Source: Bacteriovoracaceae bacterium UBA6144 (lineage in GTDB: Bacteria; Bdellovibrionota; Bacteriovoracia; Bacteriovoracales; Bacteriovoracaceae). Taken from it: 57,908 bases of DNA. The notes beneath the pieces were generated by a model, which had not been told where the DNA came from, did not search any database, and worked only from the letters and a program-made list of their open reading frames with translations. How positions within the stretch are numbered: the stretch's first letter is position 1; each line of letters opens with the position of its first letter. The position numbers were made by a program, and so were the translations under genes. This document shows positions 33,150 to 42,047 of the stretch, piece after piece. The stretch lies in the NCBI GenBank assembly GCA_002435705.1, contig DIVA01000025.1, positions 1 through 57,908 on the forward strand. The letters run 5' to 3'.

Positions 33150-34676
33150 TTAGATCGCCATACCTTTTACAAGAGCTTTTAATTTTTCAGCAAGAGTAGA
33201 CAAACTTTTCGCGGCTTCAAGAGTCTGTGAAGAACCCGCCGAACTCTGCTGAGCAGAATTCGAAACATTTCTCACGACTTCAGCAATCCCCTCTACACCA
33301 TGATTTGACTCTTTCACCACTCGAGAAACTTCGTTTGCCGTCGCTGTCTGCTCTTCAACTGCAGCCGCAATCGCAACAGAGATCATATTAAGTTTCTCAA
33401 TCACTTGAGAAATACCTGTGATCGCTGCCACAGCACCTTTCGTATCACCCTGAATGGCGTTGATCTTATTTGTGATGTCGTCTGTTGCTTTAGCTGTTTG
33501 CTTAGCAAGTTCTTTTACTTCGTTGGCAACAACCGCAAAACCCTTACCTGCTTCACCGGCACGGGCAGCCTCAATCGTAGCGTTAAGAGCAAGAAGGTTA
33601 GTCTGTTGAGCAATAGATGAAATGACCTTAATAACATTTCCAATCTCTTCTGAACTCACACCTAGCTGTGTGATTGTCTTATTTGTTTCTTGTGTACGTC
33701 TCATGGTGTCTTTTGAGATGTCCGCAGCTTCCGAAGTATTGCGGGCGATTTCTTTAATTGAAGCCACCATCTCTTCTGTGTTGGTCGCCACAATTTGTAC
33801 ACCCTTAGATACCTCTTCCGTATTCGCTGCAGCAGTATTCGATTGCTGAAGCGTACTAGTAGCGTTGTTATTGAGCTGAGTGGCTGTGGCGGCAAGCTCT
33901 TCAGCGGCAGCAGCCAACTGTTGCGCTGTCTCTTCAAGGGTTGCAATCAATTGAACTTTTTCAGTGATCAGCGCCCACGTCACCATCGGTCCTATATACT
34001 CACCAGCAGAGTTAATGATTGGCGAAACGAGAAGATCGAGTGTTTCCGGTCCAACACGAATCTTTGAAGAAAGTGGCAGGTTTCTGGCTTCAGAGATAAT
34101 GCGTCGTTGATGCTCTGGACGCTTGTGGAAGATATCAATGGATTGACCGACCAAATTATCGACTCTATCAGGGAGATGCTTCTCGAGAGTTCGTAGTGTG
34201 CGACGAGAGGCTTCGTTCATATAAACAAGCTTACCAGTCTTATCAGCTAACATCGTGTTGATCGGTGAAAGATCCACCATCTGCTTCATGTTTGAGAGCT
34301 TTTTCGTTTCAGTGATGTCCGAAGCAACCTTAATGACTGATGTCACCTTGCCATTTTCATCTCTGACCGGCTCGTAACAAGCATTCAACCAAATCTCCAC
34401 TCCTGATTTACCGTATCTTGGGAAGTCACCTTTTCTTCCGACTCCAGAGGCAAGCTGCTCCCAGAAAATCTTATATTCATGAGAAGCGACGAGCTCTTTG
34501 CTACAGAACATTGAGTGGTGTCCACCCTTGAGCTCACTCATGGAGTAGCCCACTGTTGAAAGGAAGTTTGTGTTAGCATGCTTGATGATACCGTTTGGTT
34601 CAAATTCAATCACGGCGTAATTTTTATCCACAACTGTGGCGACGGCAGACTCAAAGGCACTTGTTTCTTTTGGCAT
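33150..34676 (-). CDS. Soluble PAS-PAS methyl-accepting chemotaxis protein
   Basis: A 508-residue chemoreceptor without membrane helices. Residues 10-125 form a PAS domain (YAVIEFEPNGIIKHANTNFL, then WLNACYEPVRDENGKV), and residues 130-240 a second PAS-like domain. The rest is the signalling coiled coil with the hairpin QQTNLLALNATIEAARAGEA. It has no C-terminal NWETF-like pentapeptide. It is the only receptor in the window, so it probably senses redox, a flavin/heme ligand or a metabolite inside the cell. AGGGGA lies 5-6 nt before the ATG. Confidence 0.93.
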   Translation of the reverse strand: MPKETSAFESAVATVVDKNYAVIEFEPNGIIKHANTNFLSTVGYSMSELKGGHHSMFCSKELVASHEYKIFWEQLASGVGRKGDFPRYGKSGVEIWLNACYEPVRDENGKVTSVIKVASDITETKKLSNMKQMVDLSPINTMLADKTGKLVYMNEASRRTLRTLEKHLPDRVDNLVGQSIDIFHKRPEHQRRIISEARNLPLSSKIRVGPETLDLLVSPIINSAGEYIGPMVTWALITEKVQLIATLEETAQQLAAAAEELAATATQLNNNATSTLQQSNTAAANTEEVSKGVQIVATNTEEMVASIKEIARNTSEAADISKDTMRRTQETNKTITQLGVSSEEIGNVIKVISSIAQQTNLLALNATIEAARAGEAGKGFAVVANEVKELAKQTAKATDDITNKINAIQGDTKGAVAAITGISQVIEKLNMISVAIAAAVEEQTATANEVSRVVKESNHGVEGIAEVVRNVSNSAQQSSAGSSQTLEAAKSLSTLAEKLKALVKGMAI

Positions 34677-34685
34677 AACGATCCC

Positions 34686-35117
34686 CTATTGGTTAAGAAA
34701 ACTGACTAATTTATTAATATCTAAAATACTTAAAATATTATCTGGTAATTTATAAACACCATTCATGAATTGAGCGACATGGAGCGAGATTGTATCCGGA
34801 GTCTCTTCGAAATCTTTATCGTCGACTTCAATGACATCCCCAATTTCATCCACAATTAAGGACAAGAGAAGACCGTCTACCTTACAGACGACATTCACAT
34901 TTCTATCCACATCAACTTGAGCTCCAAGTTTAAAGAGCTCACGAATTCCGATGGCGGTAGCAATTTGTCCACGCAGATTAATCAGTCCCTTAACGAAGTC
35001 TGGGGATAGTGGCACCGCTGTGATGGGCATGGGCTTCGTAATCTCTTGCACAATTTTCACACTCACCCCATAAAGTCGACCATCGACTCTAAAGGTAGAG
35101 AATTGGTGACTACTCAT
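34686..35117 (-). CDS. cheW: Chemotaxis adaptor CheW
   Basis: A 143-residue SH3-like adaptor (STFRVDGRLYGVSVKIVQEI, VKGLINLRGQIATAIGIREL, LIVDEIGDVIEV) that couples CheA to receptors. It starts inside the cheA 3' end (8-nt overlap) and has GGGAGG about 6 nt upstream. It is followed by the receptor after 9 nt. Confidence 0.95.
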   Translation of the reverse strand: MSSHQFSTFRVDGRLYGVSVKIVQEITKPMPITAVPLSPDFVKGLINLRGQIATAIGIRELFKLGAQVDVDRNVNVVCKVDGLLLSLIVDEIGDVIEVDDKDFEETPDTISLHVAQFMNGVYKLPDNILSILDINKLVSFLNQ

Positions 35118-37809
35118 TTTTTCCTCCCATTATCTTATCTATCCCTTGAATCAGTTCATCTGGTTTTAATTTTTCTAAATAAATATTAAAACCAACCTCT
35201 TTGCCTTTTGCTTGGTCATCAAGACGAAACCTTGTGGTTAGGGCAATAAGTGGCATGTTCTTAAACTTTGCGTGAGAGCGGACTTTTTGTGCAAACTCAA
35301 AACCATTCATTTTAGGCATCTCAATGTCTGAGACGATTAAATGAAAACGCGATGGATCACTAGCTTCAAGGATTTTAAGACCCTCTTCACCATTTTCCGC
35401 GTGCACAACTTCGTGACCAGATGAGGTCAGAGTCCTCGTAATTTGCTTCACAAAGAAAGCCGTATCTTCAAGGAGCAAAATAGATGCTTTAGATTTTGCC
35501 TTAAGGGCTTTGGTCGGGGGTTTACCTGTAGCAACATCTATTAGTGAATAGCCATCAATCACCGTGAGAACTTTTTGTGACTCGAGAATTAAGTTTCCAA
35601 GAAGGCCATACTGATCCTTCACTTGAGGTGTAATTTCCTGTGAACTTGAGACAATGTCTACAATTGAATTTACAACGAAACCAAAATAACGGTTATTCTT
35701 AGAGACTACGATCACAAAAATATTTTCGTTCCCATTCCCAATGACATCACCCGACTTGCCTAAGAAGCTATTGGTATTTATTAAGCTTAGTAAGCCCCCT
35801 CTATACTTAACAAAATACTCATCTCCAGACTGCTCAACCTGCGAGACCTTAAATTCTTCAAGCCTAAAAACTAAAGCCAAAGGAATGGCGTAGTGTGTTT
35901 TTGTTTTCAAATCAAAGATAAGGTATTCAGCCTCAACCGTGCGAATATTAGCTTCTGCCCTCTTCTCCTCGGCTCTCAGTTTAACCGATTCAACATTGGT
36001 AGACTTCTTAAACATCGAATGCTGGGCAATTCCCTGGGTATCGACAATTAACGACACACTCCCATCTCCCATCACCGTTGCTCCAGAGAATATATCTCCA
36101 CGCTTTAGGAAATTCGGCAGAGGTTTCACCACGATGTCAGCAGTATCTTTAATCTCATCGACCACAAGGCCATAAGGATGGGGATCAGCGTTTAAAACAA
36201 CAATATTAAACACACTTGGATCTTTTCTCGTGCTTTCGGGATGCATGATCTTGTGGCTTGAAAGCAAAGGCAAAAGTTGATCTCTTAGGCGATAAAATTT
36301 CTGACCTTGGAGATGCTCAATTTTATGTGTGTTCTCTTCGGTGTCTACACGAAGAAGCTCCTGAAGCTTAATCTGTGGAATGGCAAAATTTTCATCGCCT
36401 GTTCTTATAATCATAGCAGGAACAATCGCCAGAGTCAGCGGGATTCGAAGGCGAATAGTCGTGCCCGCTTTAAGCTGGGACGATATCTCGATTGTGCCCC
36501 CTACTTTTTCAACGTTGGTTCTCACGACGTCCATGCCAACGCCTCGCCCAGAAACAGCGGTCACGCTTTCTGCCGTTGAAAAGCCCGGTAGAAATATCAA
36601 TTCATGAGCTTCTTGAGTACTTAAATGGAGAGCCTGTTCAGGTGTGATGATTTTTCTCTGAAGTGCTTTCGCTTTAAGCTTCTCTGGATCTAGACCAGCA
36701 CCATCATCACTGACCTCAATGATAATTTGTCCACCCTCATGAAAAGCCTTGAGATGAATATTACCAACGGCACTCTTACCTGCAGCACTTCTAAGAGACG
36801 GAATCTCAAGCCCATGATCGCAGGAGTTTCTTACAATATGAGTGAGGGGATCTTTTATGGCCTCCACTAATGATTTATCAAGTTCCGTTTCAGCTCCGTG
36901 GATGTGGAGTTCAATGTTTTTACCAAGATCTTTCGAGAGATCTCTTACTAAGCGCTGAAATTTCGTGAACACGTTACCAATCGGCTGCATGCGCGTTTTC
37001 ATAACGTTGTCTTGCAACTCTGTGGTCACGATATCTAAACGTTGAGTTAGTTTTGAAAGGTCACCGTTGTCATTTGTTTTTGCATACTGCAGGACCTGAT
37101 TCCTGGTTAGAACCATTTCGCCCACGAGGTTCATGAGTTTGTCGAGCAAACTCACTTGCACACGAATACTGGTGGCTTCCGCCTGTTGGTCTTCCATGGG
37201 GGCACTCACTGGTTTGGTTTTAGGATTAGTTGCTATCGTCTCTTGAGGTTTTACTGGAATACTTTTTGTCTGTGCTACTGGCTGAACTTGAATCATTTCC
37301 TCATGAGGCTCATTAACTTCTGTCGCGCTTTCTACTTCATGTGGTCTGAACAGCACTCCCTCACTAGAAATGAACTCTGTTTCTTGGACAACCTGAAAAG
37401 CCCCTTTGAATTTCATCGTTGCCACTTCCATCATCTTCGGAATGAGAACTTTTAACTCCTCTCCGAGAGATGGATCATTGCTTATATCAAGTTCAGGATT
37501 TTTTAGGATACGAGAAACAAAATCAAGACTCAGATAAATGAGATCAATGAGTTTTTGATCTAATTGCATTTTACCTTGTCTTACTGGCTCCATCGCTGCT
37601 TCTATGGTGTGCGCAACCAAACCAATATTTTTAAAGCCGAAGAGCTGAGCTGTCCCTTTGAGAGTATGCATGTCACGATAAAGGCCATCTAAGACATCTT
37701 TACTTAGATCACCTTGTTCGATTTTTGCGAGACTAGAAGATACACGTTGCAAAATTTCTTCGCACTCAGCATAGAACTCATTTAATGCAGCATCAGGAAC
37801 CTTACTCAT
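35110..37809 (-). CDS. cheA: CheA hybrid histidine kinase with two CheW domains and C-terminal receiver
   Basis: An 899-residue protein: Hpt with His48 (MHTLKG), a Pro/Gln-rich linker, dimerisation helices (VSLLDKLMNLVGEMVLTRNQ, near 220), HATPase (IVRNSCDHGLE N-box, SDDGAGLD, GRGVGMDVV), a first CheW domain (from about 475), a second CheW-like domain (640-760) and a receiver from about 775 (LLLEDTAFF, SDIEMPKMNGF). The layout resembles myxobacterial FrzE more than enteric CheA; no P2 domain is seen. GAGAGG lies 6 nt before the ATG. It heads a long minus-strand operon: cheA, cheW, receptor, cheB, unknown, cheY, cheR, HD-GYP, DHp-like. Confidence 0.95.
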   Translation of the reverse strand: MSKVPDAALNEFYAECEEILQRVSSSLAKIEQGDLSKDVLDGLYRDMHTLKGTAQLFGFKNIGLVAHTIEAAMEPVRQGKMQLDQKLIDLIYLSLDFVSRILKNPELDISNDPSLGEELKVLIPKMMEVATMKFKGAFQVVQETEFISSEGVLFRPHEVESATEVNEPHEEMIQVQPVAQTKSIPVKPQETIATNPKTKPVSAPMEDQQAEATSIRVQVSLLDKLMNLVGEMVLTRNQVLQYAKTNDNGDLSKLTQRLDIVTTELQDNVMKTRMQPIGNVFTKFQRLVRDLSKDLGKNIELHIHGAETELDKSLVEAIKDPLTHIVRNSCDHGLEIPSLRSAAGKSAVGNIHLKAFHEGGQIIIEVSDDGAGLDPEKLKAKALQRKIITPEQALHLSTQEAHELIFLPGFSTAESVTAVSGRGVGMDVVRTNVEKVGGTIEISSQLKAGTTIRLRIPLTLAIVPAMIIRTGDENFAIPQIKLQELLRVDTEENTHKIEHLQGQKFYRLRDQLLPLLSSHKIMHPESTRKDPSVFNIVVLNADPHPYGLVVDEIKDTADIVVKPLPNFLKRGDIFSGATVMGDGSVSLIVDTQGIAQHSMFKKSTNVESVKLRAEEKRAEANIRTVEAEYLIFDLKTKTHYAIPLALVFRLEEFKVSQVEQSGDEYFVKYRGGLLSLINTNSFLGKSGDVIGNGNENIFVIVVSKNNRYFGFVVNSIVDIVSSSQEITPQVKDQYGLLGNLILESQKVLTVIDGYSLIDVATGKPPTKALKAKSKASILLLEDTAFFVKQITRTLTSSGHEVVHAENGEEGLKILEASDPSRFHLIVSDIEMPKMNGFEFAQKVRSHAKFKNMPLIALTTRFRLDDQAKGKEVGFNIYLEKLKPDELIQGIDKIMGGKNE

Positions 37810-38031
37810 TTATACCTCTCAAATGATGTTAGTTCGCTTTGCAATTAGCGCAACAAAAGAAAACTATGGAATTAAATGATTTTCGTCATCTCAATCTGGA
37901 TAAGATCAGACAGGATGCTGTGATTTTTTTTGAATGCGATGGACAATAAACAGAGAAAAAAATCTTCGAATCGAAAAAAAATATTTCTATGATGCTGACA
38001 CTAAAGATATTTTAAAAACTCTTTAACATCT
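37810..38031. other. Intergenic region between the two cheA genes
   Basis: About 220 nt that must hold the promoter of the 35110-37809 cheA operon and the 3' end of the second cheA transcript. An odd palindrome TTCGA-A-TCGAA lies at 37965-37975 inside A/T runs. I found no convincing terminator and no sigma28-like element here. Confidence 0.5.
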
Positions 38032-40641
38032 CTACGCAGCTATTGAGGATGTGCTTGTCGGCACAAGCTCATCCTCAGTATGCACAATGGATGTTTTTAC
38101 CTCATCCATATCGAGTAGAGTGTAGGTCTTATCGGAGTGAATAATATTTCCTCTGATGCCCGACTTTTTGCGTAGGGATTCGACTAGATTAAACTCAACT
38201 TTTTCTAAATCTTTAATGTCTTTAACAACTAGACCCAAATAGCCGGTCGTATGCTTGACGATAATTGTTTTAAAATCATTTTGCTCAGATGATTCAATTG
38301 AACTTTGATGATTTTTAAAAATGGTCTTCTCAAGCTCAACTAAAGTCATCATTGATTCTCTATAAGGCATCACGTATTGATTTCCACTCTTAGTGAATCG
38401 ATCGAGCGTGAAACTTTCCACTCGAAAGACATCTTTCTCTAGCAAGCAGTACTCGCCCCTCTCTTGAAAAGTGAATGAAATAATGGATTCGAGGACGTAT
38501 TCATTTTTAATTTTAGTTTCTTCCAATTTCTTTTTAGCCAAAGAAAGTTGCAACTTCTCAGAGAGGCCATCAATATCTAATACAAGTCCAACAGTCCCAT
38601 CCCCCAAGAAAGTTCCACCCAGATAGAGACCGATATTTTTTAAAGTAGAAACATTCAAAGGTTTTATCACTGCATCTTCTATGTCATGCACAGAACTTAC
38701 TCTCAGGGCCATCATCTTTCCATGAGCATTAAGAATGATCAGAAGATCTTCGTCTACGCGAGGCTTATCAAGAACTTCTGCCAGGGACACAATCGGAACC
38801 AAATACCCATCAAAGCGTATAAAATCAGAGCCATCTAGTTGATCAATTTTTTCGTGTAAGAGAAACTGTCTATCAAGAACTTTAACAATAAACTCTTGGG
38901 GTACTCCTAAAGTCATGCCAGAAGCCGTCACAAAAAGGCAGTCAATAATCTGCACTGATTTTGGAATTGGAATTTCTAGAGAAAAAGTTGTACCTTGACC
39001 AGCCACTGATTTGATACCAATTTTACCATTAACCTCTTCAATCGTTTCTTTAACCATGCTCATTCCAACGCCACGGCCAGAAAACTCTGTGACTTGCTGA
39101 GCGGTTGAGAAACCGGCTTCAAAAATCATGAGATGCAGCTCTTCTTCTGTCATCTGATGCATCTCTTCAGGTGTTTTGAGATTTTTTGATATAATCTTTT
39201 CTTTGATCTTTTCCGTATTAATACCTCGACCATCATCTTTAATACTAACAACAATGGTTTCGTTACGAATCTCGAATTTAAGAACAACTTGTCCCTTCTT
39301 CGGTTTACCTAGCTTAACCCTCTCATCGTTACCCTCAAGGCCATGATCGAGTGAGTTTCTCATGAGGTGCACTAGCGAGCGTGAGAGTGTGTCAGCGATC
39401 GCGTTGTCAATTCTCGCCTCTTCACCCTCAACTCTAAAGTCGACTTCTTTACCTAGGGCCTTACAGGTATCACGTAAATTCCTGGTGAGTGGTTTCACGA
39501 GTTGTGTGGCTGATACTCGTCGAATATCTGTGATTTTATTTTGCACATCTGAGTTAATCTTGTGCATCTCATCCAGAAGCTCACCAAGAGCAAGAACATC
39601 TTTATCGCCTCTATAGTTCTTCTCTATGGAGCCAACTATTTTGTTAATCATGTTTCGAATGACAGTCAATTCACCCGAAACCTGGGTGAACTCATCGAGC
39701 ACTTTCATGGAGACTTTAATATCATTCTTCTTCGGTTCAGACTTAGACTGAGGCGAGTGAGAGGATTCTTTCTCTCCATCACCATCACTCACAATCTGGT
39801 CTTCACCATGATTGACGTGCAAGACTTTTTTCAGTTCAGTAACATCATGATCTTTGTGTTCACCAGTGATGAACTCTTCATTCAACATTTTGATAACATC
39901 AGCTGCTTTGAGCCATGAAGAGATCAGGTTTGAACTAATGGCCAAATGGCCAGCTTGCACTTGTTTAAGGATTTCTTCAAACTCATGACCAAAGAGGTGT
40001 AATGTGCGTGGATCAAAAAATCCTGATGAGCCCTTTATGGTATGAACGAGACCAAATACTTTTGCAATGGTCTCAAGATCGTTGGGGTCTGACTCGAGAC
40101 TTAAACATGAGTCTTCAATTTCAGCGACAATGTTGACCACATCATCGGTAAAAGACTTAAGCATCTCGTATTCATCTTTAATGACTTGGGCACGTGCCTC
40201 CCCTTCACCTTTGAGAATATCGACTAATGCTTCTGTTTTAAATGGCTTTTCAATAAAGCCGGTAATCTTGTACTTGATACCCTCCATGGCGAGATTTCTA
40301 TCAATATAGCCAGAGAGAATATAGAATGGAATATCTTGTGTGACCTCAAGCACTTTCTCCCGAAAGTCAAAACCAGAAATACTCGGCATGCGGTAGTCTG
40401 AAATAATAAGTAGAGTTCGTGCTTTATTTTTTTTGAGAAACTCAATTGCTTTTTGATGATCCGAGGTGGCGAAACAATTTATTCCAAATTCTTTACATCT
40501 CACCTCAAAAACTTCTAAAGCATCTGCTTCGTCATCAAGATAAATAATCGTTGGCTTTAATCCCAAGAGCGCCTCTTCAAGCTGAGTCGCTTTACTTTTG
40601 GAGTTAAGGTCAAACCATGGCTGCGTAAAGATCTGTGACAT
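38032..40641 (-). CDS. CheA hybrid kinase with N-terminal receiver
   Basis: An 869-residue protein in the order receiver (1-145; LDDEAD, Asp82 in ISDYRMPS, Lys in IEKPF), Hpt (150-260; His200 in VHTIKG), an acidic Ser/Lys linker (285-305), dimerisation helices, HATPase (LMRNSLDHGLE, KDDGRGIN, GRGVGMSMV), and one CheW domain, followed by a second CheW-like domain (VLESIISFTFQERGEYCLL onward). The kinase core looks intact. It has the mirror layout of the 899-residue CheA. A sigma28-like promoter lies upstream and GAGG lies 8 nt before the ATG. It is transcribed alone. Confidence 0.92.
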   Translation of the reverse strand: MSQIFTQPWFDLNSKSKATQLEEALLGLKPTIIYLDDEADALEVFEVRCKEFGINCFATSDHQKAIEFLKKNKARTLLIISDYRMPSISGFDFREKVLEVTQDIPFYILSGYIDRNLAMEGIKYKITGFIEKPFKTEALVDILKGEGEARAQVIKDEYEMLKSFTDDVVNIVAEIEDSCLSLESDPNDLETIAKVFGLVHTIKGSSGFFDPRTLHLFGHEFEEILKQVQAGHLAISSNLISSWLKAADVIKMLNEEFITGEHKDHDVTELKKVLHVNHGEDQIVSDGDGEKESSHSPQSKSEPKKNDIKVSMKVLDEFTQVSGELTVIRNMINKIVGSIEKNYRGDKDVLALGELLDEMHKINSDVQNKITDIRRVSATQLVKPLTRNLRDTCKALGKEVDFRVEGEEARIDNAIADTLSRSLVHLMRNSLDHGLEGNDERVKLGKPKKGQVVLKFEIRNETIVVSIKDDGRGINTEKIKEKIISKNLKTPEEMHQMTEEELHLMIFEAGFSTAQQVTEFSGRGVGMSMVKETIEEVNGKIGIKSVAGQGTTFSLEIPIPKSVQIIDCLFVTASGMTLGVPQEFIVKVLDRQFLLHEKIDQLDGSDFIRFDGYLVPIVSLAEVLDKPRVDEDLLIILNAHGKMMALRVSSVHDIEDAVIKPLNVSTLKNIGLYLGGTFLGDGTVGLVLDIDGLSEKLQLSLAKKKLEETKIKNEYVLESIISFTFQERGEYCLLEKDVFRVESFTLDRFTKSGNQYVMPYRESMMTLVELEKTIFKNHQSSIESSEQNDFKTIIVKHTTGYLGLVVKDIKDLEKVEFNLVESLRKKSGIRGNIIHSDKTYTLLDMDEVKTSIVHTEDELVPTSTSSIAA

Positions 40642-40670
40642 AAAGTTACCTCGATTAATCTCAGGTAGCT

Positions 40671-40698
40671 TTATCGGTGATTTGAATGAAACAGTTTA
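40671..40698 (-). promoter_or_regulatory. Sigma28 (FliA)-like promoter for the second cheA
   Basis: On the minus strand TAAACTGT is followed after 12 nt by ACCGATAA (TAAA-N16-ACCGATAA). The flagellar sigma28 consensus is TAAAGTTT-N11-GCCGATAA. The -10 octamer matches at 7 of 8. A start near 40664 would give a leader of about 23 nt that holds the GAGG ribosome site. Confidence 0.6.
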
Positions 40699-40727
40699 TG
40701 CCTAAGGAATTATTAAGAAAAATTAAA

Positions 40728-42047
40728 CTATGACATCACCTCAGTGACATGAAAGACCTTACCGCGACCTGATTTCTTGGACATGTACATCATCTGGTCA
40801 GCAAAATCGACTAAGTCCTTGGCCGTGGCTGCATCTAAGGGATACACAGCAATCCCGACCGAAAGACTCAGTTTATAAGGTTTCTCTTGCACTGAAAATT
40901 CATTCTGTTTGATGGCAGTAGAAAGTCTCAGGGCAGTTATTTTTGACTGCTCAAGATCAAGTTTAGGGAGCAAAACAATAAACTCATCTCCACCGTAACG
41001 ATAAATCAAATCAGATCCACGCAGTTCTTTTTTTAATATCGTCGCCATATCTATCAAAAGCTGAGAGCCGTGAACATGACCAAACTGATCATTCACAGAT
41101 TTAAAAAAATCAATATCAATAAATAAAAGGGAGAAAGGCTCTTTTGATTGCACTCTCTCGTCTAGGTCTTGTGTTAATTTTCTTTGGTTCCATAACCCCG
41201 TAATCTCATCTGTGAGAGCTAGTAATTTCATCCGCTCGCGCTCGAGATGAACTTCATAATGGTCTCTCTGACCTCTTAGGAGGTTGGTAAAGCCAGTGCC
41301 AAAAAGTTCGTCACCATTGACCTCTGTTTTAAAGGAAACATTCCAATAACAAACAAAATTTGGTGCCAGTTTAATGATCCAAGACCATCGTTTTCCTTTC
41401 TTACTAATACCAAAGAGTAAAGATTTGGGATCATTTAAAAATTTATTTAAATAAAGGATTCGTTCGGGGCTAAGCTTGTGTCGATTTTTTACGTACTGAG
41501 TGACACTGCCTTCGATGAGGAAGATCTTCTCTTCTTTATCATTAACAAAGAGCGAGAAGTATCGCTGAATATTATCTGCAAGATCATCCCACTGGCCCGT
41601 AATAGATCGAGTAAAAAAATGAGCTGCGGCTTGAAGTGGGGTCCAGTCAAGAGGTGACTTTACTTCTATGGGTCGCAACAAAACTCTTCTCAAGGACTGG
41701 ACGAGCTCGTAGGAATCGAAGGGTGTAAAAAGAACGTCGTATGCACCCGCGCGAAAGAAATGCACAAGAAGATGAGGGTCGCTCTTGGGTGAGATGACGA
41801 TCAAAGAAGATTGAGGGTATTGATAAATGATCTCTTGGACGAGCTTCAAAGCATTACCAAAATGAAGAGGGACTTGCAATATGATCATGCTCGGAGAAAA
41901 GTCTTTTGATTTAAATTTCTCTATGGACTCACAGAAATGTGACCTCATGGGGAGCTTATATTTTTTCACCGTAGTCTTGATCTTCTCTTGAAAAAAAGGA
42001 TCAAGCCCTACTCCCAGGAGGTGGGGGCGTGCTGCTTTAACCTGCAT
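40728..42047 (-). CDS. Diguanylate cyclase with N-terminal pseudo-receiver
   Basis: A 439-residue protein. Residues 5-125 have the length and fold pattern of a receiver, but the phospho-acceptor position reads MIILQVPL with no Asp, so it is a pseudo-receiver. A middle domain of unknown type (about 150-250) precedes a GGDEF cyclase with intact active site GGDEF (352-356) and inhibitory site RGSD (343-346), so it should make cyclic-di-GMP with feedback control. Its ATG shares one base with the stop of the coiled-coil gene upstream, so the two are made together. Confidence 0.9.
   Translation of the reverse strand: MQVKAARPHLLGVGLDPFFQEKIKTTVKKYKLPMRSHFCESIEKFKSKDFSPSMIILQVPLHFGNALKLVQEIIYQYPQSSLIVISPKSDPHLLVHFFRAGAYDVLFTPFDSYELVQSLRRVLLRPIEVKSPLDWTPLQAAAHFFTRSITGQWDDLADNIQRYFSLFVNDKEEKIFLIEGSVTQYVKNRHKLSPERILYLNKFLNDPKSLLFGISKKGKRWSWIIKLAPNFVCYWNVSFKTEVNGDELFGTGFTNLLRGQRDHYEVHLERERMKLLALTDEITGLWNQRKLTQDLDERVQSKEPFSLLFIDIDFFKSVNDQFGHVHGSQLLIDMATILKKELRGSDLIYRYGGDEFIVLLPKLDLEQSKITALRLSTAIKQNEFSVQEKPYKLSLSVGIAVYPLDAATAKDLVDFADQMMYMSKKSGRGKVFHVTEVMS

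Noticed and set aside
37965..37975. TTCGA-A-TCGAA as a terminator of the second cheA
   Set aside because: The stem is too short and A/T-bounded; an operator or chance is as likely.
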